A program made the translations under genes and the position numbers. 64,000 bases of DNA from Phycisphaerales bacterium (GTDB taxonomy: Bacteria > Planctomycetota > Phycisphaerae > Phycisphaerales > UBA1924): positions 62,001-126,000 of the forward strand of contig JADLFW010000016.1 in NCBI GenBank assembly GCA_020849615.1, written 5' to 3'. The notes beneath the pieces are model-generated. The model made no database searches. It saw only the letters and a program-made list of their open reading frames with translations, and was not told where the DNA came from. Below are positions 49,497 through 58,151 of the stretch, piece after piece (position 1 is the stretch's first letter; each line of letters starts with the position of its first letter).

Positions 49497-50353
49497 CCGC
49501 CCTCGGCATCGACATCGGCGGCTCCAGCGTGAAGACCGCGCTGCTCCGCGGTGAGGCCGTCATCGCGACGGGCCAGAGCCCGCGGTACTCCGGCCCCGAT
49601 GCCCGGGCCATCGCGGCCGCCATCGCCGCCGCCATACCTTCGGAAGCCCGGCTCTCCTTTCCACCGCCCGATGTCGGCGTCTGCGCGCCGGGCCTTTACG
49701 ACCCGGCCCGGCGGTGCATTACTACCTCCGTCAACCTGCCCGGGCTGGTCGGTGTTGACCTGCGGGACCTGATCTCGCAGGCGCTGGCCCGGCCGGTGAC
49801 AGGACTATCGGTGCGGACCGATGCGCACGCCGCCGCCGTGGATTACTGGACGCTGCACCCGGGCCCGGATCGCGTGCTGGCGCTCTCCCTGGGCACCGGC
49901 GTCGGCGCCTGCGTGCTGGATGACGGCCGGCCCGTGCGGCTGACGGGCCCGTCCTCGGGGCACCTGGGACAGATGGATGTGTCGGTCGAGGGTGAGCCGG
50001 TCCCGCTCGGGCCCGATGGCGGCCGCGGCAGCCTCGAGGGCTACATCGGCCTGCCGGCGCTCATCGCCAGGTACGGGCCCGACCTTCGCGGCGCGTTCGC
50101 GGAGCCGGCCCCCGCCGCGCCGCTGCGGGCGCTGGCCCGTGCGATCCGTATTACCCACGCCGTCTACCGGCCGCAGCGCACGGTGCTGCTCGGCGGCGTC
50201 GGGCTGCTGCTCGCGCCATCGCTGGAAGTGCTGCGAGCGCTGGTGTCGAAGGAGCTCACTTCGCTGGCCCGGCCCGGGTGGGAGCTGGCGTGCGGGGACC
50301 ATGCGCACCACGCGGCGGCCGGGGCGGCGCGACTGGCCCGCGCGGCGGGCTGA
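49493..50353 (+). CDS. ROK-family sugar kinase
   Basis: A 286-residue ROK protein. GIDIGGSSVKTAL is the ATP-binding start, LALSLGTGVGACVL the second phosphate loop and SGHLGQM the GHxG-type motif. The zinc-binding CxCGxxGC of many ROK kinases is absent. It starts at a GTG overlapping the previous stop (GTGA), so it is coupled to the GHL10 gene. A likely role is to phosphorylate an amino sugar released by the amidase and hydrolase, for example GlcNAc. Specificity cannot be read from sequence. Confidence 0.75.
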   Translation: MTALGIDIGGSSVKTALLRGEAVIATGQSPRYSGPDARAIAAAIAAAIPSEARLSFPPPDVGVCAPGLYDPARRCITTSVNLPGLVGVDLRDLISQALARPVTGLSVRTDAHAAAVDYWTLHPGPDRVLALSLGTGVGACVLDDGRPVRLTGPSSGHLGQMDVSVEGEPVPLGPDGGRGSLEGYIGLPALIARYGPDLRGAFAEPAPAAPLRALARAIRITHAVYRPQRTVLLGGVGLLLAPSLEVLRALVSKELTSLARPGWELACGDHAHHAAAGAARLARAAG

Positions 50354-50365
50354 GCGAAGCACCGA

Positions 50366-50710
50366 TCAGTCGCCTTCATCGACGTGGAAGCGGTGCATCA
50401 GGCGGTGGAACAGGGGTGTGACGACGACCGCGGCCATGGTCAGGACGATCATGGCGGAGAAGAGGGCATAGCAGCTGGCGAAGACCTTGCCGGCGCTGGT
50501 GCGGAGCGGCGCGGTCGGGCCCATGCCCGTGAGGATGAACGATGCGTTGTAGAACGCATCGATCCAGTTCATGCCCTCGGTGATGCGGTATCCCATCACG
50601 CCGATGGTGAGCGAGACCGCGACCAGCACGAGGGCGATGGCGATCGCCCGGGCCAGCCTGATGAGGAACGCCCGGCGGTCGATCACCGGCTCGTGACGTT
50701 TCTCGAACAT
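50366..50710 (-). CDS. two-helix ion-channel-like membrane protein
   Basis: A 114-residue protein with two membrane segments (about 24-43 and 75-97) around a re-entrant-looking loop NWIDAFYNASFILTGMGPTA. The arrangement resembles the pore of two-segment potassium channels, but the selectivity filter TVGYG reads TGMGP here. The length and basic ends also fit. It may be a divergent channel or a former one. The ATG at 50710 follows GGAGG. Confidence 0.55.
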   Translation of the reverse strand: MFEKRHEPVIDRRAFLIRLARAIAIALVLVAVSLTIGVMGYRITEGMNWIDAFYNASFILTGMGPTAPLRTSAGKVFASCYALFSAMIVLTMAAVVVTPLFHRLMHRFHVDEGD

Positions 50711-50770
50711 GACCCGGGCCTCCGTGGAAGCGCGCCAGTCTATGCCCGCTGGTACGGGGAGGATGCGCAG

Positions 50771-50803
50771 GAAAAAGGCCCGTTCGACGGCGAACGGGCC
50801 TTC
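50771..50803 (-). terminator. intrinsic terminator of the haloperoxidase-like gene
   Basis: A perfect 12-base stem AAGGCCCGTTCG-acgg-CGAACGGGCCTT (50775-50802). On the minus strand it is followed by TTTTTC. It begins 20 bases after the stop of the gene at 50823-52247. Confidence 0.85.
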
Positions 50804-50822
50804 CGGAATCGCGCAGGTCGGC

Positions 50823-52247
50823 TCAGCAGCCGGCTTCGAACAGGTTGAGGAACTCGAGGTAGTCGGCGAAGTCGACCAGCCCATCGCGGGTCAGGTCGGC
50901 CTCGAGATCGCCGGCGTCGTACAGGTTGAGGAAGAGCAGGTAGTCGGAGAAATCGGACAGTCCGTCATCGGTGAAGTCGACAGGGCAGGTGGGCCGCAGG
51001 TAATACGCCCAGACCCGTTCCGCGACCTTGTAACCCTGCTGGTTCGACCAGAAGCAGTCCGAGCGCCAGTGAACGCCGAGGTAGATGCGGCTGAGCGCGT
51101 TCTCCCAAGCGGCGTCGCTGAAGCGGTGGAACGTCCGGGTGGTCCCCGCGGGCACGAACGGGTCGTCGGTGCCGAACGTGAAGGTCATCTCGTCGGTGCG
51201 GAAGAACCGCTCGAGGAGCCCGGCGTGCTGCGCCCCCATGATCGCGTGCCCGGAGATGTACGCCGGGAAGGGCGGCGTCATGTCCGACTCTGTCGTCCAG
51301 ATCGGGTCGGCGATCGTGTCGGGGTTGCCGTCTTCCGAGGCCCGGCGGATGGCATCGACCGGGCGCCAGAAATCGATGTCGGTGGCGTACTTGGCATCCC
51401 ACGCCACGATGACGCCGTCGGCCATGCCCAGGGAGATGAGCGCGAAGAGCCGCGCATTCTCGGCCATCGACAGGCCTTCCTGGGCGCAGATGACCTCGGT
51501 GATGTAGGTGAGGTGGCACGGCGGCTTGTACGTGCGGTCGCGGTCGTTGCCCCAGAAGTGGGCGATGAGCGTCTGTTCCGGCGTCCGGTCCGGGCTGCCG
51601 AGCTTGCCCATGACCTTCGCCTCGTTGAACTCCTCGGCGTACTGCGCGCTGGTGAGCGCGGGCGGCGGCGGCGGCCGGAAGAAGTCCCCCGTCGGCATCG
51701 TCCATGGCTTCACCTTGTACCAGTTGCTGCCGTGCGCGGGCTGGCCGGGCCAGGGCCTCCACTGCCCAGGCTCCATGCTCGCGACGTAGGGTGTCATGTC
51801 GGCCGAGCCGTCGCCCGTCCGCAGGGCGATGATGGCGTTCGCGCAGGTGATGCCCAGCGCGATGCCCTCGGTCTTGGCGGGCCCGTCGGGGATCGCCGCC
51901 AGTTGCGACGCCAGGCGCGGGTCGAACATCGATGACGTCAGCGCCGGGTACACGGTGCTGAGCACCTTGTGCCCCGCCGTCGCCGCCGCCGCTTCCATCG
52001 ACGCGGTCGATGTCGGCGCAAACGTCGCGTACGCCTGGTGCCGCTGGTCGATCGAGTTCACCGCGTCGTACATCGCGACATGCATCATCGCCTGGGCCCG
52101 CGAGATCGGGCACGGGCCGCCGCCGACAGCGCGGACGACATCGCGCAACGTCGCATCCCATTCTGTGATGACATCGGCATTCGCCGCGGTCGTCAGCCCC
52201 ACCATCGCGCTGAGACAGACCGCCGCAACCCGCGAGTGGCTCCCCAT
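50823..52247 (-). CDS. vanadium-dependent haloperoxidase-like protein with dockerin tail
   Basis: A 474-residue exported protein with a signal peptide (CLSAMVGLTTAANA). The vanadate/phosphate site shows K-x6-R in KYATDIDFWRP, SGH in PAYISGHAIMGA and R-x5-H in SRIYLGVHW, as in vanadium haloperoxidases and acid phosphatases of the PAP2 fold. The C terminus has two dockerin-like repeats, DGLSDFSDYLLFLNLY and DGLVDFADYLEFLNLF, and ends in Gly-Cys. It could be a haloperoxidase or a phosphatase. The ATG at 52247 follows AAGGAG; a strong terminator follows the gene. Confidence 0.82.
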   Translation of the reverse strand: MGSHSRVAAVCLSAMVGLTTAANADVITEWDATLRDVVRAVGGGPCPISRAQAMMHVAMYDAVNSIDQRHQAYATFAPTSTASMEAAAATAGHKVLSTVYPALTSSMFDPRLASQLAAIPDGPAKTEGIALGITCANAIIALRTGDGSADMTPYVASMEPGQWRPWPGQPAHGSNWYKVKPWTMPTGDFFRPPPPPALTSAQYAEEFNEAKVMGKLGSPDRTPEQTLIAHFWGNDRDRTYKPPCHLTYITEVICAQEGLSMAENARLFALISLGMADGVIVAWDAKYATDIDFWRPVDAIRRASEDGNPDTIADPIWTTESDMTPPFPAYISGHAIMGAQHAGLLERFFRTDEMTFTFGTDDPFVPAGTTRTFHRFSDAAWENALSRIYLGVHWRSDCFWSNQQGYKVAERVWAYYLRPTCPVDFTDDGLSDFSDYLLFLNLYDAGDLEADLTRDGLVDFADYLEFLNLFEAGC

Positions 52248-52308
52248 GATCCGAGCTCCTTGTTCCGGCGTTTCCCCCGGATGCCGCCAGATTACCGACT
52301 TTCCGCTG

Positions 52309-53457
52309 TCAATCAAGAGACATTGTGAATCCACCGGCGTCTTCCGCTCGACGCCGCCGACGCCGGAACCCCAGCACGCCCCCCGCCGCCGCCAGGCCCG
52401 GCCATCCCGGCGACGGGATCGTCACGATCCACGCCTGCGACCTTCCCAGTGCGTCGTAGCCGTTCCCCACGATCGTCAGACCATCCGCCGATACGCCGAC
52501 GGCGTCCCGCAGCCGCCAACCTGAATAGTCGATCCCCAGGTCAGTCAGGATCTGCGTCAGCGGCCGCATGCCCGTTTCAGGCGTCCACACGAACGCCACC
52601 TCATCGAACAGTGCCGCCGAATAGGTCTGCCCGACGATGGTCCGCCCGTCAGCAGATAAGGCCCGCGCCACGCTCCCGCCCCCACCCGGTATCGCGCCCA
52701 GGCTCTGAATCCCATCCTCCGCCGTCCACCGAAACGCCGGGCCCAGCAGCGTGCTCTCGATCGATGACCCCCCCACCACCGTCTTTCCATCCGGCGTCAC
52801 GGCGTGGGCGATGCTGAACACCTCCCCCGGCAGCACACCCAACAGCTGCATCCCGCCCGCCTGCGTCCAGCGGAACGCGCGGGCCTCCGGGCCCAGCGAA
52901 ACGCCAACCACGACCGAGCCGTCGGCGTTGGCGCCCCGGGCTTCACTCCCCGCTGCGCCCGGAGCGATCCCGAGATCCTGCATCCCGCCCGCTTCCGTCC
53001 ACCGGATGGCCCGGACCCGCGTACCGTCGTCGCTCGACCCTACCACCGTCAACCCATCGCGTGACACGCCGTTGGCGAGACTGTTCACGCCCCCCGGCAG
53101 CGTTCCCAGCGTCTGCGGCCCGGCCGATGTCCACCGCGTCGCCCTGCGCAGAACGCCATCGTCGTACCCGACGACCACCGAGCCGTCGGCGGAAATCCCC
53201 GTCGATGCGGCGATCTCTCCGAACACCGTTCCCAAGCCGTCGATCTCGGCGCCCCTCGTCCACTTCGCTGCCTGGAAGATCCCGGCGATCGACACCGCGG
53301 TGATCGAGACGGCCCGCCCGTCATCAGAGACACCCGTGGCGTAACTGGACTTGTAGCCCTCCAGGAACCCAAGCCCCTCAACGGCCGGGCCCGCCATCGC
53401 CGCGCCACCACACCCCAGCGCTGCGGCCATCGCAGCACCCACCTGCCGCCGTCGCAT
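52309..53457 (-). CDS. exported HAF-repeat protein with a PEP-CTERM-like tail
   Basis: A 382-residue secreted protein. The signal peptide is QVGAAMAAALGCGGAAMA. It consists of repeating units like WTxAGGMQxLGxxPGxxxSxAxGVSxDG, the HAF repeat, about seven copies. Near the C terminus IPSPGWPGLAAAGGVLGF followed by RRRRRR is a PEP-CTERM-type sorting signal (Pro-rich motif, hydrophobic stretch, Arg cluster). Thus it is likely processed by an exosortase or relative. Function unknown. The start at 53457 has GGGGAGG upstream. Confidence 0.78.
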   Translation of the reverse strand: MRRRQVGAAMAAALGCGGAAMAGPAVEGLGFLEGYKSSYATGVSDDGRAVSITAVSIAGIFQAAKWTRGAEIDGLGTVFGEIAASTGISADGSVVVGYDDGVLRRATRWTSAGPQTLGTLPGGVNSLANGVSRDGLTVVGSSDDGTRVRAIRWTEAGGMQDLGIAPGAAGSEARGANADGSVVVGVSLGPEARAFRWTQAGGMQLLGVLPGEVFSIAHAVTPDGKTVVGGSSIESTLLGPAFRWTAEDGIQSLGAIPGGGGSVARALSADGRTIVGQTYSAALFDEVAFVWTPETGMRPLTQILTDLGIDYSGWRLRDAVGVSADGLTIVGNGYDALGRSQAWIVTIPSPGWPGLAAAGGVLGFRRRRRRAEDAGGFTMSLD

Positions 53458-53602
53458 GGTCCCCGCCTTCCTCCCCGAATGGTCCGGCAGCTCGCCGAAC
53501 CCGCCGGCGTCAATGTACACGATGAGGACTCGCGATCCAAGAGGGGAACACAGGTCCCGGCGCTGCCCGGCCCGCCCGGTCCGAGAAGTCCGGGCCGGCA
53601 AC

Positions 53603-55561
53603 TTAGTTTGTTTGCGCGCCGCGGTTCCAGAGCACCATCAGCGTGATGTCATCGTGGCGGACCGCTCCCTGGAATCGTTCCAGTTCGTCGAGCACCCGTC
53701 CGCAGATCGCGCCGGGCCCGTCGTTCCGCACCCCCGCCAGAAGCCCCGCAAACCGCTCATCCCCGAAGAACTCGTGCGCGGGTGATCTGGCCTCGGGGAT
53801 CCCATCGGTGTAGAGCACCAGGCGCTCGCCCGGCTTCACCTCGCCCTCGCCTTCGTCGTACCGCGACTCCGGGAACACCCCCAGCAGCGTGCCGGTGGCT
53901 TCCCCCATCCGCCGCACACGGCCATCGCACCCCAGCACCAGCGGCGGCGGATGCCCGGCATTGGCGTAGCGCAGCCTCCCGGTCGCGGCCACGTACTGGG
54001 CCAGGTAGATCGTCACGAAGAACCCCGCGTCATTGTCCCTCGCCAGCGCCGCGTTGGTGAGCGTCAGCAGCTCGGCGGGATCTCGGGCCCGGCCCGCATC
54101 GGCCGCGAGGCTGCGCAGCGTCGTCCGGGCCAGGGCCATGAACATCGCGGCCGAGACCCCGTGGCCCGACACATCCGCCATCACCAGCGTCAGCACGCCC
54201 GGGGCGGACTCGTACGCATCGTAGAAATCGCCCCCGATGAACGCGGCGGGCGCGTTGACACCGGCGACCTCGAACGCCGGGCTGACCGGGAACTCCCGCG
54301 GCAGCATCGAGAGCTGAATCGATCGCGCCACCTTGAGCTCGCTCTCCACCGCCTGCCGGGCCGCGGTCTCCCGCTCCAGGGCCTCCACGTGGTTCTTGAG
54401 CTGGCCCATCATGCTGTTGAACGCCGTGGCCAGGCGGCCGATCTCATCCTTGGCCCGCACGCCTTCAACATGGGTGTCCAGGTCGCCCGCCGAGAGGCGC
54501 CCGACCGCCTCTGCGAGCCGGCGCGTCGGCCGAACGATCCACGAGCCCATGACGATCACCACCGCCAGCAGGGCGACCATGATGGCCAGGCCGAACGCGG
54601 TGCGCTCCCGCAGGGCCTTGTACACCGGCGCCATGATCTGGCCTTCCTCGACGACCCCCGCCAGCGACCATCCGGTGGAGGGCACCGGGGCGAAGAAGGC
54701 CAGCATCGGCTCCCGCTCGTTCGTGACCATCTGGATGCGCGCAGCGCCCCGCTCCCCGGCCCGCATGCGCCGCCCCAGCTCCGCGACCTCCGGGCACTTC
54801 CACTTCTCCGCGAGCGTCTCGGCGGTCTCGTTCATGATCCAGCCCGCGACGGGGGCCAGCACCAGGGCGCCCTCGCGGCTTCCCACCCAGAACTCCATCC
54901 CCTTGGGCCGCCCGGCCATCATCTGCTGGCGGAGCGATTCCAGCCGCACATCCACCGTGACCACCCCCACGATCCGCCCGCCGCGGCGCAGCGGGACCGA
55001 GTGCGTCACCATCGCCACGTTGCCCGCGCCGTAGTCAAAGAACGGCTCGGTCCAGTAGGCCTGGCCCGTCCGAACCGGCACCCCGAACCACGTCCAGCGC
55101 GGCGCGGTGTAGTCGTACGCATCCTCGACCTGCATGGCGGTCAGGCCCGCCGGGCCGCGATAGACATACGGGCCGAACAGGCCGCCGCCAGAGATCGCCG
55201 CGGCTTCGCCGGGCGGCGCCCCCGTCAGCCACGCCTTCGCCTCGCCGGGCAGAAACGCGGCGCAGCTCCCGTAGATCAGCGGGTTGGCCTCGACGTTGCG
55301 CCGCAGCACCGCCTCGAGCTGGGCCCGGGTCGGGTTCGGATCCGTCTCGAGGTACGCGGCCGCCGACTCGGCCACCTGCGCGATCGCCATGAAGGCGCCG
55401 TTGAACTCCGCCGCGTAACGGTCGGCGAGTTCGGTCACCCGCTCTTCGGTCGCCCGCAACGCCTCGGCCTTGAGCTGCACGTGCCCCAGCCCCAGCGCCG
55501 CCGTCATCAGCGCCACCAGCGGCAGCCCGATCGCGAGGATCAACTTCCAGAGAATTGGCAC
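53603..55561 (-). CDS. SpoIIE-type PP2C phosphatase with sensor and HAMP domains
   Basis: A 652-residue membrane receptor. A first membrane segment (about 8-28), an extracellular double-Cache-like domain (about 35-300), a second segment near 310-330, a HAMP domain (RPTRRLAEAVGRLSAGDLD) and a SpoIIE/PP2C domain from about residue 400, with GGDFYDA, MADVSGHGVSAAMFM, and the metal-binding RHDDITLMV near the end. Such proteins dephosphorylate anti-anti-sigma factors. No STAS partner is in the window. Translation starts at a GTG. Confidence 0.9.
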   Translation of the reverse strand: MPILWKLILAIGLPLVALMTAALGLGHVQLKAEALRATEERVTELADRYAAEFNGAFMAIAQVAESAAAYLETDPNPTRAQLEAVLRRNVEANPLIYGSCAAFLPGEAKAWLTGAPPGEAAAISGGGLFGPYVYRGPAGLTAMQVEDAYDYTAPRWTWFGVPVRTGQAYWTEPFFDYGAGNVAMVTHSVPLRRGGRIVGVVTVDVRLESLRQQMMAGRPKGMEFWVGSREGALVLAPVAGWIMNETAETLAEKWKCPEVAELGRRMRAGERGAARIQMVTNEREPMLAFFAPVPSTGWSLAGVVEEGQIMAPVYKALRERTAFGLAIMVALLAVVIVMGSWIVRPTRRLAEAVGRLSAGDLDTHVEGVRAKDEIGRLATAFNSMMGQLKNHVEALERETAARQAVESELKVARSIQLSMLPREFPVSPAFEVAGVNAPAAFIGGDFYDAYESAPGVLTLVMADVSGHGVSAAMFMALARTTLRSLAADAGRARDPAELLTLTNAALARDNDAGFFVTIYLAQYVAATGRLRYANAGHPPPLVLGCDGRVRRMGEATGTLLGVFPESRYDEGEGEVKPGERLVLYTDGIPEARSPAHEFFGDERFAGLLAGVRNDGPGAICGRVLDELERFQGAVRHDDITLMVLWNRGAQTN

Positions 55562-55569
55562 GCGGGTGG

Positions 55570-55575
55570 AGTGTA
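55570..55575 (-). promoter_or_regulatory. -10 box upstream of the SpoIIE-type gene
   Basis: TACACT on the minus strand ends eight bases before the GTG at 55561. Confidence 0.35.
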
Positions 55576-55606
55576 TCCCCGGCCCGGTCCCCCGCTTCCA
55601 GCCCCG

Positions 55607-55813
55607 CTAGGCGTACGTGTCGACGCCCCCGGCCCGCGATGCCACCGAGATCGCCGACTTCTGCACATCCCCCGCCGCGCGGATCATCTTCACGACCGCC
55701 GCCCCCTGGGACCGGGCCTGATCCAGCGCTTTAGCCGCGACCGCCATGCTCACCGCGCTGGACACATCCGCCCTCGCCGCCACGCCCGAGATTCCCAATG
55801 CGCTGCCGCTCAT
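55607..55813 (-). CDS. YjfB-like putative motility protein
   Basis: A 68-residue protein beginning MSGSALGISGVAARADVS. The core SAVSMAVAAKALDQARSQGA and the ending AGGVDTYA match the short YjfB-type putative motility proteins, which end in a similar Asp-x-Tyr/Arg-Ala. The ATG at 55813 follows an AAGGGA Shine-Dalgarno; a longer frame on this strand extends upstream but is compositional noise. It is 45 bases upstream of the SpoIIE gene and could be co-transcribed with it. Confidence 0.6.
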   Translation of the reverse strand: MSGSALGISGVAARADVSSAVSMAVAAKALDQARSQGAAVVKMIRAAGDVQKSAISVASRAGGVDTYA

Positions 55814-55987
55814 GTCCCTTGCATCGGCTGGCGCGGGCCCGCCGTTCCACCCAGCATTCACGGGCCGGGCCGATATCGAGCGGGCGCGTCCCTCGTACCT
55901 CCCGCTTCCAGGGGATGGTCCGCGCCACCCAACCCCCGGCCAGACCCTCCCAGACCCGCCCCGACCTCCTCCCGCCGGGCCCGGCTC

Positions 55988-55993
55988 TACCCT
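55988..55993 (+). promoter_or_regulatory. -10 box supporting a TTG start of the DUF3185 gene
   Basis: TACCCT ends seven bases before the TTG at 56001; there is no Shine-Dalgarno sequence. Confidence 0.4.
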
Positions 55994-56000
55994 TGCCGCG

Positions 56001-56246
56001 TTGCGCGCACCCCTGGGCATCTCCCTCACCGCCGGCGGCGCGGTCCTGATCTGGCTGGGGCTGCGGGCCTCCGATTCATTCGCGTCCGGCGTCACCCGGC
56101 TCTTCTCCGGCTCCCCCACGAAGGAAAGCGTCCTCCTGCTCTCCGCGGGAGCGGCCGCCAGCGCTGCCGGCCTCTGGCTCGTGCTCACCGCCGCACGCCG
56201 TCCGCGATTCCGGCGGCGCCGCCGCGGACGATCCCGCCCCCGCTAG
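56001..56246 (+). CDS. DUF3185-family small membrane protein
   Basis: An 81-residue protein with two membrane segments, GISLTAGGAVLIWLGL and VLLLSAGAAASAAGLWLVL. Between them GLRASDSFASGVTRLFSGSPTKES matches the DUF3185 pattern (ASDSxxSxxSxxFxGSPT). The start is taken as TTG at 56001 because it begins just before the first helix and follows a promoter box; an ATG at 55746 would add 85 low-complexity residues that overlap the motility-protein gene. The C terminus is very basic. Function unknown. Confidence 0.65.
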   Translation: MRAPLGISLTAGGAVLIWLGLRASDSFASGVTRLFSGSPTKESVLLLSAGAAASAAGLWLVLTAARRPRFRRRRRGRSRPR

Positions 56247-56270
56247 GTCGTTTTTGATGGATCGATTCCG

Positions 56271-56342
56271 GGGTGGCACGGTTCTCCGAACCGTGCATTT
56301 CCATCGGTGTTTCCATGCCCGGCTCGCAGAGCCGGGCCACCC
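56271..56342. repeat. two-hairpin intergenic repeat (GGTGGCAC family)
   Basis: Outer arms GGGTGGC (56271-56277) and GCCACCC (56336-56342) enclose two hairpins: GCACGGTTC-tcc-GAACCGTGC (56276-56296) and GCCCGGCTC-gca-GAGCCGGGC (56317-56337). The opening matches the repeat at 32966. It fills most of the gap between two small membrane-protein genes. Confidence 0.7.
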
Positions 56343-56403
56343 AAAGGCATCCGTCAAACAGAACCTCGCGCACCGCCCCCGCCGATCGGCGACAATCCGG
56401 GCC

Positions 56404-56691
56404 GTGCCCCCCTGGCTCCTGTTCATCCTCGGCTGCTACGTCGTCGCGAGCCTCATCACCTTCGCGGCCTACGGGCTCGACAAGCGTGCGGCCCGGCTGG
56501 GCCGGTGGCGCATCCCCGAGCGGCGGCTGCACCTCTTCGAACTGCTGGGCGGCTGGCCCGGCGCGTGGCTCGCGCAGCGCACGTTCCGGCACAAGACCGT
56601 GGACCCCGGCTTCCGCCGCGTCTTCCTGGCGATCATCGCCCTTCACGCGGTCGCGTGGATCACGCTGGCCGTGCTCCTTCTCCGATGGTGA
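56404..56691 (+). CDS. DUF1294-family membrane protein
   Basis: A 95-residue protein with hydrophobic segments near both ends. AYGLDKRAARLGRWRIPERRLHLFELLGGWPGAW and the FRHKTVDPGFRRVF stretch are the DUF1294 signature. Translation starts at a GTG at 56404 directly before the first helix; upstream in-frame sequence is the hairpin repeat. Function unknown. Confidence 0.8.
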   Translation: MPPWLLFILGCYVVASLITFAAYGLDKRAARLGRWRIPERRLHLFELLGGWPGAWLAQRTFRHKTVDPGFRRVFLAIIALHAVAWITLAVLLLRW

Positions 56692-56777
56692 GCCCCGCCG
56701 GCGGGGAATTTCCCGCGCGAGCCGGTTCACCTCCCGAGCCCGGGCCGGTAAGCTCCCACGAGCACCCGGAGTCCTGC

Positions 56778-58148
56778 TTGGAGCCGATCGACCCCATCCA
56801 GCCACTGCGCGACGCCCTGAAGGTCTCGCCCGAGAACCTGCCCCTGCGCAGGCACCTGGCTCAGATGCTCGCCGCCGCGGGGCGGTGGGAAGAGGCCGAG
56901 CGTGAGCTGCGCGACCTGCTCACCCGCGCCCCGGATGATCGCGACGCCAAGGCGCAGCTCGCGGTCGCGTTCGTCCGCCAGCAGAAACTCTCCCAGGCCA
57001 TGGTTCTGACCGAAGACCTCGTCCGCCGCGGCGATGCCGCCCCGGCCATCCTCGTACTCTTCGCCCGGCTGCTCCACCACAACGGCCAGACCAGCGCCGC
57101 CGTCCATCAGTACAAGAAGGCGATCGACGCCGAGCCGTCCGTCCGCGATACCGCCCTGGAGGCCGACCTGGGGCTCGGCTCGCGGCGGTCGGCGCCGGAG
57201 CCGCAGTCCGGCGACGATCTCGACACCGATGATGATCGCTTCGAGGACGGGCCCGAGCCCGGGGCGATGCTGATCTCCCCCGATGACCTCGAGCGCCCCC
57301 AGATCTCCTTCGCCGACGTCGGGGGCATGGAAACCGTCAAGGAGCAGATCGCCCTCAAGATCATCCATCCCCTCCGCCACCCGGAGATGTACAAGGCCTA
57401 CGGCAAGGCCATCGGCGGCGGTGTGCTCATGTACGGGCCGCCCGGCTGCGGCAAGACCCACCTCGCCCGCGCCACCGCCGGCGAAGTCCAGGCCCACTTC
57501 CTCGCCATCGGCATCAACGATGTCCTGTCCATGTGGATGGGCCAGAGCGAGACCCAGCTCCACGAGCTCTTCGAGCAGGCCCGGGCCCACAAGCCCTGCG
57601 TCATGTTCTTCGATGAGGTCGATGCCCTCGGCGCCAGCCGCTCCGACATGCGCAACAGCGCGGGCCGGCAGCTCATCAACCAGTTCCTCGCCGAGCTCGA
57701 CGGCATCGCGGCCCGCAACGATGGCCTGCTCATCCTCGCCGCGACCAACGCCCCCTGGCACCTCGACCCCGCCTTCCGCCGCCCGGGCCGCTTCGACCGC
57801 GTCATCTTCGTGCCCCCACCCGACGCCGCGGCCCGCGCCGCGATCCTCCGCATCCACCTCAAGGACAAGCCCGCCGAGGAGGTCGATGCCGACGCCATCG
57901 CGAAAAAGACTGACGGCTGCTCGGGCGCCGACCTCATGGGCATCATCGACCGGGCCGTGGAGTCCAAGCTCCGCGAGGCCCTCGCCAAGGGCAAGGTCTC
58001 GCCGCTCACCACACGCGACCTGCTCGACGCCGCCAAGGCCACCAAGCCCACCACGCGGGAGTGGTTCGCCACGGCCCGGAACCACGCCCTCTACGCCAAC
58101 CAGGGCGGCGCGTACGACGATGTCCTGGCGTATCTCAAGCTCACCTGA
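56778..58148 (+). CDS. TPR-AAA ATPase
   Basis: A 456-residue protein. Residues 1-140 are TPR-like helices (LRRHLAQMLAAAGRWEEAERELRDLL). Then an acidic linker precedes an AAA domain with Walker A GPPGCGKT, Walker B VMFFDEVDAL and the arginine fingers in RRPGRFDRV. The AAA type resembles classical p97/FtsH-like ATPases without a peptidase. I choose the TTG at 56778, which has GGAG upstream and starts the TPR region; an ATG at 56685 overlapping the previous gene is the alternative. A TPR-membrane protein gene follows 3 bases later. Likely a remodelling ATPase; substrate unknown. Confidence 0.8.
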   Translation: MEPIDPIQPLRDALKVSPENLPLRRHLAQMLAAAGRWEEAERELRDLLTRAPDDRDAKAQLAVAFVRQQKLSQAMVLTEDLVRRGDAAPAILVLFARLLHHNGQTSAAVHQYKKAIDAEPSVRDTALEADLGLGSRRSAPEPQSGDDLDTDDDRFEDGPEPGAMLISPDDLERPQISFADVGGMETVKEQIALKIIHPLRHPEMYKAYGKAIGGGVLMYGPPGCGKTHLARATAGEVQAHFLAIGINDVLSMWMGQSETQLHELFEQARAHKPCVMFFDEVDALGASRSDMRNSAGRQLINQFLAELDGIAARNDGLLILAATNAPWHLDPAFRRPGRFDRVIFVPPPDAAARAAILRIHLKDKPAEEVDADAIAKKTDGCSGADLMGIIDRAVESKLREALAKGKVSPLTTRDLLDAAKATKPTTREWFATARNHALYANQGGAYDDVLAYLKLT

Positions 58149-58151
58149 AAC

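Noticed and set aside
55746-56000. Upstream ATG extension of the DUF3185 protein
   Set aside because: The added 85 residues are Pro/Arg-rich and overlap the motility-protein gene; the TTG at 56001 with its promoter box fits better.
53951-56257. 768-codon open frame on the plus strand
   Set aside because: Antisense to the SpoIIE-type gene; Arg/His/Pro-rich composition, no motif.
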